Positions 1-8,903 of a stretch of DNA of 64,000 bases are shown piece by piece. Positions within the stretch are counted from its first letter, which is position 1. Each line of letters starts with the position of its first letter. Under the pieces are notes generated by a model that saw only the letters and a program-made list of their open reading frames with translations, did no database searches and had not been told where the DNA came from. This DNA comes from Streptomyces alanosinicus. GTDB lineage: Bacteria; Actinomycetota; Actinomycetes; Streptomycetales; Streptomycetaceae. A program made the translations under genes and the position numbers. Location: assembly GCF_014650595.1 (NCBI RefSeq), contig NZ_BMVG01000014.1, positions 121,353 through 185,352 of the forward strand. Direction: 5' to 3'.

Positions 1-306
1 TTGGGCACGGCGAGCTGCCGCGTGGGGTTGCGGTACCCGAGTGCCCGATGGACGCGTCAGCCGGAGGAGAGAGGGGTCCTGTGCGACTGTCGAGTACAGC
101 TAGCCATTGTGCCACACCCTCCGGGGCGCTTCGGGCCGCGGGGGCGTGAGCCGGCCGTGAGATGTGACTGGGCGCAGCTGAGTGCGCACCCGGCGTGGAG
201 GTGACCGTACGTCGGGTGCGCTGCCCGGTGCTGTGCGATGGCGGATGGTCTCGCGGTCCACGATCCGGCACCCACGAGATGCCGGTACTCCGTGGCTCGT
301 CCGCGA
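1..306. other. Region without a convincing gene
   Basis: No long coding frame here has Streptomyces-like codon bias or a recognisable product. The only item of note is a possible 22-codon frame on the plus strand (81-149), which starts at GTG behind a purine-rich GGAGGAG sequence; it has no recognisable product. The rest is the downstream flank of the leftward SprT-like gene. No clear terminator hairpin was seen. Confidence 0.5.
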
Positions 307-903
307 TTACGCCGCTCCGGCGACCTCCGGGATGCGGAACGGCTTGCCGCAGCCGCCGCAGACGATGGGGGCCTGGGCCAGCACCGAGGGGACCACGCGG
401 ACATTGCGGCCGCAGTCGCACACCGCCTTGACCCGGACACCGCCACCGGAGGAACCGTGCCGGGCGGCCGGCCCCCGGAAGGTGCGGGAGGTGTCCGAAG
501 AGGTGGCCGCCGTATGGGCCTTCAGCGCGCGCTGGAGCCGCTCGATCGTCGGGCGGTAGCGACGCTTCGCTTCGGGGTTGAGCGTGACCAGGGAGAAGCC
601 GCTGCTCGGGTGCGGCTCCTCGGGGTGGTCGAGGCCCAGCTCCTCGGCGATCGCGAGGAAGCGGCGGTTGTGGTACCGGCCGGCGCGGGAGGTGTCGCGG
701 ATCCCACGGGCGGCTGCGATGCCATGGACTGCCTCATGGAGCAGTCGCTCGAAGGAGAGTTCGTGACCGCACGCGGACGACGACTCCCCGATCAGGGATT
801 CTGGCGCGGCAAGGTCCGGCAGCTCGGGGTGGTACCGCTGAATGTCGGCCCACGCCTGCGCCAGCTCTGCGGCGAGAACAGGTGGTGTCTGTGTCGTGCT
901 CAC
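307..903 (-). CDS. SprT-like zinc-metalloprotease-fold protein
   Basis: This 198-residue protein carries an HExxH motif (LLHEAVHG, about residues 53-60), a third candidate ligand region downstream (GRYHNRRF), and a C-terminal zinc ribbon with paired cysteines (CDCG ... CGGCG). This is the layout of SprT-like and Spartan-like families, which are zinc peptidases or DNA-associated proteins of mostly unknown substrate in bacteria. The start is GTG at 903. No good ribosome-binding site precedes it, so the start is uncertain. It stands alone, divergent from the downstream methyltransferase gene. The fold assignment rests on motifs only; the biochemical role is unknown. Confidence 0.75.
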   Translation of the reverse strand: MSTTQTPPVLAAELAQAWADIQRYHPELPDLAAPESLIGESSSACGHELSFERLLHEAVHGIAAARGIRDTSRAGRYHNRRFLAIAEELGLDHPEEPHPSSGFSLVTLNPEAKRRYRPTIERLQRALKAHTAATSSDTSRTFRGPAARHGSSGGGVRVKAVCDCGRNVRVVPSVLAQAPIVCGGCGKPFRIPEVAGAA

Positions 904-1426
904 GTAATGACAACGAGCGTGGGTGCCGCTGTGTTCCTATTCCGGGGCATCCCAAATAATTTGCACGTACTGGTCAGTTGCCGCTGATGCGTCCGGACGA
1001 GGGCGGGTGCGCTGATCTGCGGAGAAGTTTCACAGCTCCTACCAAGCCGGTGCGTAGTCCGCACTACGACCTCGCATGTACGCCCGGCTCCGCTGTCGTC
1101 GTCGGTTTACGCAAGAGACCTTTCGGTCGCTCTCGGCGCGGAGCCTCACCTCGGTCAGCGTCCGGGACGGGCGTGACGTTACCGCGCGTGGCCCGACCCC
1201 CCGGTACCGGCCCGTTCCCCCGAAGCGGACACCGTATGGCCATCCAGATTGCCGGGATGTGAAATCTCGCCACACCCGGGCCCGGAACCCAAGCGGGGCT
1301 CCACGCCCCCTGGACGGGGCCGCGAGCCGGGAGTTACCTGGCATACGTGGGAAGTGCGCGCGCACGGCACGGGGGCCACGCAACCGGGCACAGCGGCGAA
1401 CTGTCGGCGGATTGGGGCGCTTACCT
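904..1426. other. Intergenic region between divergent genes
   Basis: About 520 bases separate the SprT-like gene (leftward) and the methyltransferase gene (rightward). Open frames here lack family resemblance. The left end is locally AT-rich (around 945-965) and probably holds the promoter of the leftward gene. I see no hairpin, RNA gene or repeat that I can name. Confidence 0.4.
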
Positions 1427-2377
1427 ATGACACCTACGCTCGTGCGGCAGCACACGTCGCACGCGGATTCCGCACCCCGCGTGGACCCGTGCGCACGCGC
1501 GCGTGACTGGTCCGAGATCCAGGAGCGGATGCTGGTGCCGCTCTACGAAGCCGTCTACGAACGGCTCGAAGTGGGGCCCGCCACCCGGCTGCTGGGCCTC
1601 GCCTGCGGCTCCGGACTCGCGCTGTTGCTGGCGGCGGGCAGAGGCGCCGCCGTCACCGGGGTCGACGCCTCCCGCCCCGAACGGCTCGCGCTGGCCCGCG
1701 AACGCCTGCTCCCGGACACCCCGCGCGTCACGAGCGGCGGCGTCCCCGGCGGGCAGGGCCCGCGCGGCGCAGGCACCGCGGTCCCCGACGGGCGGCCGCC
1801 GTGCGGCGGAAGAGACGGCGCACGCGTGCGTGCGGCCGCGCGGCTCCTCGACGGCTCGCCACGTGACGCGGCCGGCGCGGAGACGGCCGCGTACAACCTG
1901 GTGACGGTCTTCGAGCCGATCGGCTGCCTCGCGGGCGACTCCGAGGGGCTCGGCGAGCTGCTGGCGGACGCGCTGCCACGGACCGTGCGCGGGGCGGCCG
2001 TGGTGCTGGCCGGCTGGGGTCCGCCGGAGCGCTGTGCCACCTCCTCGGTGCTGCGGGTGGCGACCAAGCTGGCCGATCCCCTGCGCAGCGCGCGCAGCTG
2101 GCGGCCGGCCCGGCGGGACGACCTGGAGGAGGTCGCCCAGCGGGCGGGCCTGAAGCCGGACGGCTCGGGACGGGTGGCCTGTCCGTTCGGGTACGCCGAC
2201 GTCGACAGCGCCGTACGCGGGCTGCTGTCGACCGGTCTGTTCGACGCGGCGATCGCGGCGACCGACGCCAAGCAGGTCGACAAGGAGCTGGCCGAGGCCC
2301 TGCATCCGCACCGGCGCCCGGACGGCACCGTGTGGATGCCGAACGTCTTCCGCTACCTCGTCGCCCGCGTGCCCTGA
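1427..2377 (+). CDS. Class I SAM-dependent methyltransferase family protein
   Basis: The 316-residue product has the glycine-rich SAM-binding motif I (GLACGSG) near residue 45, followed by the acidic residue of motif II (GVDAS). It therefore belongs to the Rossmann-fold methyltransferases; the substrate cannot be read from the sequence. ATG at 1427 was chosen because homology-like sequence begins just after it, although the frame stays open much further upstream. A Gly/Pro/Arg-rich stretch (about residues 100-135) looks unlike the rest and may be a local expansion or a region of poor conservation. The gene converges on ftsH with only 16 bases between stop codons. Confidence 0.75.
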   Translation: MTPTLVRQHTSHADSAPRVDPCARARDWSEIQERMLVPLYEAVYERLEVGPATRLLGLACGSGLALLLAAGRGAAVTGVDASRPERLALARERLLPDTPRVTSGGVPGGQGPRGAGTAVPDGRPPCGGRDGARVRAAARLLDGSPRDAAGAETAAYNLVTVFEPIGCLAGDSEGLGELLADALPRTVRGAAVVLAGWGPPERCATSSVLRVATKLADPLRSARSWRPARRDDLEEVAQRAGLKPDGSGRVACPFGYADVDSAVRGLLSTGLFDAAIAATDAKQVDKELAEALHPHRRPDGTVWMPNVFRYLVARVP

Positions 2378-2393
2378 ACTCCGCCCCGACCTC

Positions 2394-4349
2394 CTACTGG
2401 TCCAGATCCTTCTGGTCCAGATCCTTGGTCAGCCGCGTGATCCCGGCGATCCGGTACGCGTCGGCCTCCTCCAGGGTCTCGTTCGCCAGCAGCGCCTGGG
2501 CCAGGGCGTCCAACTGGCCGCGGTGGTCGCGGAGTTTGCGGCACGCCTCCTCGTAGCACTCGTCCACGATCCGCCGCATCTCGGAGTCGATCACATCGAG
2601 GGTCTGCGGGGCGGCGGCGAGGCCATAGGCCTGCTGGGCGTCGTTGGGGAGCGCGGAGAGACGGCCGACCTCCTCGCTCATCCCCCAGCGGGACACCATC
2701 CCGCGCGCGATGTTGGTGACCTGCTCCAGGTCGCTCTCGGAACCGGTGGTGATCACGTCGTAGATGACGTGCTCGGCGGCCATTCCGCCGAGGGCGCCGA
2801 TGATCCGGCCGCGCAGATACTCCTCGGTGTACGCGTACTTGTCCGCGTCCGGGGTGGACAGGGTGACGCCGAGGGCGCGGCCGCGCGGCACGATGGTGAT
2901 CTTGCGGACCGGGTCGGCGCCCGGCTGCAGCATGCCCAGCAGGGCATGCCCGCTCTCGTGGTAGGCGGTGCGCCGGCGCTCCTCCTCGGGCATCACCAGC
3001 GGCCGTTCCGCGCCCAGCTGGACCTTCTCCAGGGCATCGGACATGTCGGACTGGGTCACCCGCTCCTGCTTGCGCTTCACCGCGAGCAGGGCGGCCTCGT
3101 TGGCGAGGTTGGCCAGATCCGCGCCGGTCATGCCCGGGGTCGTACGCGCGACCTGGGCGAGGTCGACGTCCGCGGCCATCGGGATCTCCCGGGTGTGGAT
3201 CTGGAGGATGGCCTCGCGGCCGCCGCGGTCCGGGGGCGAGACCTGGACCACCCGGTCGAAGCGCCCGGGACGGGTCAGGGCCGGGTCGAGGATGTCGGCG
3301 CGGTTGGTGGCCGCGACGACGATGACGCCCTCCGAGCCGGAGAAGCCGTCCATCTCGGTGAGGATCTGGTTCAGGGTCTGCTCGCGCTCGTCGTGACCGC
3401 CCATCGACGCGCCGCCGCCGCGCGCCCGCCCGATGGTGTCGATCTCGTCGATGAAGATGATCGACGGCGCCACCTTGCGGGCCTCCGCGAACAGCTCCCG
3501 CACCCGCGAGGCCCCCACGCCCACGATCATCTCGATGAACTCGGAGGCGGACGCGGAGAAGAAGGGCACACCCGCCTCACCGGCGACCGCCCGCGCGAGC
3601 AGCGTCTTCCCGGTGCCGGGCGGGCCCGCGAGCAGCACACCGCGGGGCATCTTGGCGCCCATACGGCGGTAGGCGTCGGGGTTCTTCAGGAAGTCGACGA
3701 CGTCGTTCAGCTCGCCCTCGACCTCGTCGATGCCGGCCACGTCCTCGAACGTGGTGCGCTTCTCGCCCGGCACCAGCTCGACCGGCTTGGGCGGCGCCTT
3801 GCGGCCCAGCATGCCGCCCGCACCGCCGAGCCCCGCGCTCATCCGGCGGGCGATGAAGACCCACACGGCGACCAGCAGCAGCATCGGCGCGAGCGAGATC
3901 AGCAGATTGGAGAGGAAGCTGCGGTGCTGGACGACCGGTTCGGCGGTGACCGTCACACTGTGCTTGGTCAGGTTCGACCAGAGGCTGTCATCGGCGAAGG
4001 ACGGGCGCTCGGTGTTGAACTTGGTGTACTTCCCGCCGCCCTCGGGGTTCTTCTGTTCCTTCTTCAGCTCGCCCTGGATCGAGTCGCCCTTGGCGTAGAT
4101 CTTGGCGACATTGCCGTCGTTCACCTGTCTGCTGAACTCGGTGTACGAGATCGTCGGCTCGTTGGCCTGGTCGAAGTAGGACAGCACCAGGTTGGCGAGC
4201 AGATACACGATCAGCGCGGTGATGGCCAGCCGCCACCAGCCGCCACGCATCCGGCGCCCGCCGGGCGACTGCTGCGGCGGCTCGTCGGGGGCGCCCTCGG
4301 TACGCCAGGGCTGGTCGGGCGACTTGCGTGGCGGCGCGGGGTTGGTCAT
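2394..4349 (-). CDS. ftsH: ATP-dependent zinc metalloprotease, FtsH family
   Basis: This is a membrane-anchored AAA+ protease that extracts and degrades membrane and short-lived cytosolic proteins. The 651-residue sequence has two N-terminal membrane spans (around residues 35-58 and 140-160), Walker A (GPPGTGKT), Walker B (IIFIDEID), the second region of homology (TRPGRFDR) and the zinc-site HESGH. ATG 4349 is preferred over the ATG six codons upstream because it gives the usual MTNP-type start. The last residues repeat KDLDQ twice, encoded by a 15-base tandem repeat. Streptomyces usually has another FtsH near folE, so this is probably the second paralogue. It lies just downstream of ffh, a pairing that fits membrane-protein quality control. 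Confidence 0.92.
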   Translation of the reverse strand: MTNPAPPRKSPDQPWRTEGAPDEPPQQSPGGRRMRGGWWRLAITALIVYLLANLVLSYFDQANEPTISYTEFSRQVNDGNVAKIYAKGDSIQGELKKEQKNPEGGGKYTKFNTERPSFADDSLWSNLTKHSVTVTAEPVVQHRSFLSNLLISLAPMLLLVAVWVFIARRMSAGLGGAGGMLGRKAPPKPVELVPGEKRTTFEDVAGIDEVEGELNDVVDFLKNPDAYRRMGAKMPRGVLLAGPPGTGKTLLARAVAGEAGVPFFSASASEFIEMIVGVGASRVRELFAEARKVAPSIIFIDEIDTIGRARGGGASMGGHDEREQTLNQILTEMDGFSGSEGVIVVAATNRADILDPALTRPGRFDRVVQVSPPDRGGREAILQIHTREIPMAADVDLAQVARTTPGMTGADLANLANEAALLAVKRKQERVTQSDMSDALEKVQLGAERPLVMPEEERRRTAYHESGHALLGMLQPGADPVRKITIVPRGRALGVTLSTPDADKYAYTEEYLRGRIIGALGGMAAEHVIYDVITTGSESDLEQVTNIARGMVSRWGMSEEVGRLSALPNDAQQAYGLAAAPQTLDVIDSEMRRIVDECYEEACRKLRDHRGQLDALAQALLANETLEEADAYRIAGITRLTKDLDQKDLDQ

Positions 4350-4407
4350 ATGCGGACGGTACGACAATGACCAACCCCTGGCATGCCCAGTGGTGAACCG
4401 GGCGAAC

Positions 4408-5955
4408 TCAGCCCATGAACTTCTTGAACTCGTCCGGCAGCTCGAAGTCCTCGCCGCCCTGCTGCGGCAGCCCGAAGGCGCCGCCCTGCGCGGCGGCCTC
4501 GCGGCGCTGGGCCTCCTCCAGCTCCTGCTGCTTGCGCTTCATCGGGTTGCCGGAGCGCTGCTTGCCCTTGGCCTTCTTCTGCTGCTTCTTCTGCCGGCCG
4601 GGACCGCCGCCCATGCCCGGCATCCCCGGCATGCCCGGCATTCCGCCGCCCTGCGCCATGCGAGACATCATCTTGCGGGCGTCGAAGAACCGCTCGACCA
4701 GGTTCTTCACCGCGCCGACCTCGACGCCGGAACCCTTGGCGATACGGGCGCGCCGGGAGCCGTTGATGATCGTCGGCTCCTGGCGCTCGGCCGGGGTCAT
4801 GGACTTGATGATCGCGGCGGTGCGGTCGACGTCCCGCTCGTCGATGTTCTGGATCTGGTCCTTGATCTGGCCCATACCCGGGAGCATGCCGAGCAGCTTG
4901 CTGATGCTGCCCATCTTCCTGACCTGCTCCATCTGGGCCAGGAAGTCGTCCAGGGTGAAGTCCTGGCCCTTCTTCGACGCCAGCTTCGAGGCCATCTTGG
5001 CGGCCTCTTCCTGGCTGAAGGTCTTCTCGGCCTGCTCGATCAGGGTGAGCAGGTCACCCATGTCGAGGATGCGGGAGGCCATCCGGTCCGGGTGGAACGC
5101 GTCGAAGTCGTCCAGCTTCTCGCCGTTCGACGCGAACATGATCGGCTTGCCGGTGATCTCCCGGATCGACAGGGCGGCACCACCGCGGGCGTCACCGTCG
5201 AGCTTGGAGAGCACCACGCCGTCGAAGCCGACGCCGTCGCGGAAGGCCTCGGCGGTGTTGACCGCGTCCTGGCCGATCATCGCGTCGACGACGAAAAGGA
5301 TCTCGTCCGGGGAGACGGCGTCGCGGATGTCCGCGGCCTGCTGCATCATCTCCTGGTCGATACCGAGGCGGCCGGCGGTGTCCACGATCACGATGTCGTG
5401 GACCCGGGTCTTCGCGTGGTCGACGGAGTCCTTGGCGACCTTCACCGGGTCACCGACGCCGTTGCCCGGCTCGGGGGCGTAGACGGCGACGCCGGCGCGC
5501 TCGGCGACGACGCTGAGCTGGTTGACGGCGTTGGGGCGCTGGAGGTCGGCGGCGACCAGCAGCGGGGAGTGGCCCTGCTCCTTCAGCCAGCGGCCGAGCT
5601 TGCCCGCGAGGGTGGTCTTACCGGCACCCTGCAGACCCGCGAGCATGATCACGGTGGGCGGCTGCTTGGCGAAGCGGAGTCGCCGGGTCTCGCCGCCGAG
5701 GATGGTGACGAGCTCGTCATTGACGATCTTCAGGACCTGCTGGGCGGGGTTCAGCGCCTTGGAGACCTCGGCGCCGAGTGCCCTTTCCTTGACGTTCTTG
5801 ATGAAGGTCCGGACGACCGGCAGGGCCACGTCGGCTTCGAGGAGCGCGATCCGGATCTCACGAGCCGTGGCGTCGATGTCCGCCTCGCTGAGGCGCCCCT
5901 TGCCGCGGAGATTTTTGAATGTCGCGCTGAGGCGGTCGGAGAGGGTGTCGAACAC
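4408..5955 (-). CDS. ffh: Signal recognition particle protein Ffh
   Basis: Ffh is the GTPase subunit of the bacterial SRP. It binds 4.5S RNA and the signal sequences of nascent membrane proteins and docks on FtsY. The 515-residue protein has the helical N domain, the G domain with GLQGAGKTT, DTAGR and TKLDG-type motifs, and a methionine-rich M domain with a flexible Met/Gly/Pro tail (GMPGMPGMPGM). The C terminus is Lys/Gln-rich. It reads leftwards with ftsH 58 bases downstream; glnD lies 135 bases upstream. Its receptor gene ftsY is in the same window at 13.4 kb. Confidence 0.97.
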   Translation of the reverse strand: MFDTLSDRLSATFKNLRGKGRLSEADIDATAREIRIALLEADVALPVVRTFIKNVKERALGAEVSKALNPAQQVLKIVNDELVTILGGETRRLRFAKQPPTVIMLAGLQGAGKTTLAGKLGRWLKEQGHSPLLVAADLQRPNAVNQLSVVAERAGVAVYAPEPGNGVGDPVKVAKDSVDHAKTRVHDIVIVDTAGRLGIDQEMMQQAADIRDAVSPDEILFVVDAMIGQDAVNTAEAFRDGVGFDGVVLSKLDGDARGGAALSIREITGKPIMFASNGEKLDDFDAFHPDRMASRILDMGDLLTLIEQAEKTFSQEEAAKMASKLASKKGQDFTLDDFLAQMEQVRKMGSISKLLGMLPGMGQIKDQIQNIDERDVDRTAAIIKSMTPAERQEPTIINGSRRARIAKGSGVEVGAVKNLVERFFDARKMMSRMAQGGGMPGMPGMPGMGGGPGRQKKQQKKAKGKQRSGNPMKRKQQELEEAQRREAAAQGGAFGLPQQGGEDFELPDEFKKFMG

Positions 5956-6025
5956 GGTGGCGTCGGTCCTCGATGTCGGAGTCGGTTTGGGCTGCCCTCC
6001 AGGGTATCTGGCCCCGCAAGCAGTT

Positions 6026-6065
6026 CGTTCCCGGCCGTTGCGTCTCGTTCCCGGCCGCTGCGTCC
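6026..6065. repeat. 20-bp tandem duplication upstream of ffh
   Basis: Two abutting 20-base units (6026-6045 and 6046-6065) of the form CGTTCCCGGCCGYTGCGTCY differ at two positions. They lie in the glnD-ffh gap, within about 110 bases of the ffh start, so they may overlap its promoter or leader. Confidence 0.8.
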
Positions 6066-6090
6066 GGCGCCCGGGAGCACGGGCACACGG

Positions 6091-8538
6091 TCACGCCCGC
6101 AGTGTCTCCTCCAGCACCCGTGCCAGCGATCCCGCGTCCTGCGCCGGCAGCGGCTCCTCGGCGCCCGTCGTGACATAGAAGGCGTCGACCGCGTTCGAGC
6201 CGAGCGTGCTGACGTGCATGCTCCGCACCCGTACCCCGGCTTTCTCCAGGGCCATGCCGATGCGGTGCAGCAGACCGGGCGCGTCCTGGGCACGGACCTC
6301 GATCACCGTGGCGTGGTGGGAGGCGGCCGGGGCCACCGTGACGCGCGGCGGCGGGGCGACCCAGCCGCGGCGCCTCGGATAGGCGGCGTCCCGTTCGGCG
6401 AGACGCCCGGCGATGTCCAGGGTGCCGTCCAGGGCGCGTACGAGGTCGGCGCGGAGCCGGGCGGCCTGCGGCAGGGAGCCGTACTCGGCGGCCACCCGCC
6501 AGTTGAGCAGCAGCACCGAGCCGCTCTCGACGTCGTCGGGCAGCCGCAGGACGCGCAGCTCGGCCGTGCGCACGGTCAGGCGGTGCACGGCGAGGACACC
6601 GGCTACCGCGGGGAGCACGGCGGGCTGGTCGGGTACGGCGATGAGCAGCTCGACGCCGAGGGGTTCCTGAGCGGACTCCTCCCCGGTGACCGGTTCCGTC
6701 TGGGCGCGCAGGGCGAGGACCGGGCCGCCCGTGCGGAACGCCTCGATCGCCAGCCGCTCCTGTTCGGCGGTGGGCGCGGCGGTCGGCGCGGGCTCGTCCG
6801 GGGCGTCCCCCGCGAGCACGGCGGAGACGCGACGGACCAGGTCGGCGACGAGGGAACCGCGCCAGGAGGACCAGGCCGCGGGTCCGGTGGCGAGGGCGTC
6901 GGCCTCCGTGAGGGCGTGCAGCAGCTCCAGGGTGCTCTGGGTGCCGACGGCCTCGGCGACCGAGCGGACGGTGGCCGGGTCGTCCAGGTCGCGGCGGGTG
7001 GCCGTCTCGATCAGGAGCAGGTGGTGGCGGACCAGGGCCGACAGCACGGCCACGTCCGCGCGGTCGAAGCCGATCCGGGTCGCCACGTCCTTGGCGATGA
7101 TCTCGCCGGCCACCGAGTGGTCGCCGGGCCAGCCCTTGCCGATGTCGTGCAGCAGGGCGGCGACCAGGAGCAGGTCGGGGCGGCCGACGCGGCGGGTCAG
7201 TTCGGAGGCGCGTACGGCCGTCTCGATCAGATGCCGGTCGACCGTCCAGACATGGACGGCGTTGCGCTGCGGGCGGCAGCGGACCCGTTCCCAGTCCGGC
7301 AGCAGGCGGCTGATCAGGCCCTCCGCCTCCAGTGCCTCCCAGACGCCGACAGTGGGGCGGCCGGAGCCGAGCAGGGTGACCAGTTGCTCACGGGCCTCGG
7401 CGGGCCAGGGCGTGGGCAGGGGGCGCGCGGTGGCGGCCATGCGCCGTACGGCGTGCAGGGAGAGCGGGAGGCCGGCCTGCGCGGCGGCGGCCGCGGCGCG
7501 CAGAGGGAGCGCGGGATCGCGATCGGGGCGCGCGGCACGGGCGAGCACCACCTCGCCGTCCTGCTCCACCACCCCCTCGGCCAGCGGGGAGCGCTCGGCG
7601 ACCGGCTTGCCGCCCCCGAGCATGGCGCGCAGGCGCGGCCGTACGGCGCGCGAACGCAACACGCGCCCCACCTCTCGCCAGGTCACATCGCTGGCGTACG
7701 AGATGACGCGCGCCGCCTCGTAGACCTGCCGCAGCAGGGTGTCGGCGTCCAGCAGGTCCAGCTCGGCCGCCACCTGGTCCTGCTCCTGGAGTGCGAGCCG
7801 GTCGGTGGCCCGGCCCGTCGCCAGGTGCAGCGCGTCCCGTACGTCGAGCAGACTCCGGCGCGCCTCGGCGAGGCCCTCGCGCGGGGCGTCCGCGAGCCAG
7901 GAGGCGGCGACGGCGCGCAGGGCGGTGGCGTCCCTCAGGCCGCCGCGCGCCTCCTTCAGGTCGGGCTCCAGCAGATACTGCAACTCGCCCTGCCGGTCGG
8001 CGCGTTCGGCGCACAGTTCCTGGAGTTCGGGGAGGCGTTTGGGGGCTTGGTTGCGCCAGTCGGCGAGGACGGCCGTACGCAGCCCCGCGGTGAGGCCGAG
8101 GTCGCCGGCGAGATGGCGGGCGTCCAGGAGGCCGAGCTGGACCTTCACGTCCTCTCCGGCGGTCTTCCTGGCCTCCGCGGGGGTGCGCACGGAGTGGTCG
8201 AGGGCGAGGCCGAGGTCCCAGACGGGGTACCAGAGTCGGTCGGCGAGGGCGGCGACGGCGGCGGGGTCGGAGCCGTCGTGCAGCAGCAGGAGGTCGAGGT
8301 CGCTGCGCGGGGACAGCTCGCCACGGCCGTAGCCGCCGACGGCGACCAGGGAAACCCCGTTGAGATCGGGGGCCGCCGCGCCGAACAGGCCGCCGAGCCA
8401 GTCGTCGGTCAGCTCCGCGAGGGCGGCACGGCGCGGCGGCCCGGACCGCGCCCCCTCGGTGAGGAGGCGCAGCCGGGCCGCCGCGTAGCCGCTGGGTCCC
8501 GAGTCCTCTGCTTGCGTGCGCACGTCCGTTCCCGTCAC
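6091..8538 (-). CDS. glnD: PII nucleotidyltransferase / deadenylylase GlnD
   Basis: GlnD modifies and demodifies the PII protein according to nitrogen status. In streptomycetes the modification of GlnK Tyr51 is adenylylation rather than uridylylation. The 815-residue protein shows the nucleotidyltransferase motif GGYGRGE with the following DLDLLLL acidic pair (around residues 68-82), a central HD hydrolase site (LLHDIGKG) and two C-terminal ACT domains that sense glutamine. The start is GTG at 8538. It is the third gene of amtB-glnK-glnD, 26 bases after glnK, and shares the GlnR-type promoter ahead of amtB. Confidence 0.95.
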   Translation of the reverse strand: MTGTDVRTQAEDSGPSGYAAARLRLLTEGARSGPPRRAALAELTDDWLGGLFGAAAPDLNGVSLVAVGGYGRGELSPRSDLDLLLLHDGSDPAAVAALADRLWYPVWDLGLALDHSVRTPAEARKTAGEDVKVQLGLLDARHLAGDLGLTAGLRTAVLADWRNQAPKRLPELQELCAERADRQGELQYLLEPDLKEARGGLRDATALRAVAASWLADAPREGLAEARRSLLDVRDALHLATGRATDRLALQEQDQVAAELDLLDADTLLRQVYEAARVISYASDVTWREVGRVLRSRAVRPRLRAMLGGGKPVAERSPLAEGVVEQDGEVVLARAARPDRDPALPLRAAAAAAQAGLPLSLHAVRRMAATARPLPTPWPAEAREQLVTLLGSGRPTVGVWEALEAEGLISRLLPDWERVRCRPQRNAVHVWTVDRHLIETAVRASELTRRVGRPDLLLVAALLHDIGKGWPGDHSVAGEIIAKDVATRIGFDRADVAVLSALVRHHLLLIETATRRDLDDPATVRSVAEAVGTQSTLELLHALTEADALATGPAAWSSWRGSLVADLVRRVSAVLAGDAPDEPAPTAAPTAEQERLAIEAFRTGGPVLALRAQTEPVTGEESAQEPLGVELLIAVPDQPAVLPAVAGVLAVHRLTVRTAELRVLRLPDDVESGSVLLLNWRVAAEYGSLPQAARLRADLVRALDGTLDIAGRLAERDAAYPRRRGWVAPPPRVTVAPAASHHATVIEVRAQDAPGLLHRIGMALEKAGVRVRSMHVSTLGSNAVDAFYVTTGAEEPLPAQDAGSLARVLEETLRA

Positions 8539-8564
8539 CCAGCGACTCCCGTTCTCACAAGTGG

Positions 8565-8903
8565 TCAGAGCGCGTCCGGGCCGCGCTCGCCGGTGCGGAC
8601 CCGTACGGCCGTCTCGACCGGCACGGACCAGACCTTGCCGTCACCGATCTTGCCGGTGCGGGCCGCCTTGACGATGACGTCGATCAGCTGCTCGGAGTCG
8701 TCGTCCTCGGCCAGCACCTCTATGCGGATCTTGGGGACCAGGTCGACGGTGTACTCGGCACCGCGGTAGACCTCGGTGTGGCCCCGCTGACGACCGTAGC
8801 CGCTGGCCTCGGTGACCGTCAGGCCGTGCACGCCGAACGCCTGCAGCGCCTCCTTGATCTCATCCAGCCGGTGGGGCTTGACGACGGCGGTGATGAGCTT
8901 CAT
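8565..8903 (-). CDS. glnK: Nitrogen regulatory protein PII (GlnK)
   Basis: This trimeric 2-oxoglutarate and ATP/ADP sensor blocks the ammonium channel AmtB when nitrogen is ample. The 112-residue sequence has the T-loop with the modifiable Tyr51 (RGAEYTVD), the B-loop region (TGKIGDGK) and the standard PII length. The ATG overlaps the amtB stop codon in an ATGA arrangement (8900-8903), so the two are translationally coupled, as expected for partners that form a stoichiometric complex. It may also be named glnB; glnK is preferred because of the linkage with amtB. Confidence 0.97.
   Translation of the reverse strand: MKLITAVVKPHRLDEIKEALQAFGVHGLTVTEASGYGRQRGHTEVYRGAEYTVDLVPKIRIEVLAEDDDSEQLIDVIVKAARTGKIGDGKVWSVPVETAVRVRTGERGPDAL

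Noticed and set aside
1076..1426. N-terminal extension of the methyltransferase frame
   Set aside because: The extension is Arg/Pro-rich without any family resemblance; the conserved part starts after ATG 1427.
1700..1870. Possible frameshift inside the methyltransferase gene
   Set aside because: The Gly/Pro-rich segment looks foreign, but no other frame restores a better sequence, so I kept it as one gene.
4192..8769. Open frame of 1525 codons on the plus strand
   Set aside because: It is antisense to ffh and glnD. High GC leaves stop-free shadow frames; its translation is low-complexity Gly/Arg/Leu and matches no family.
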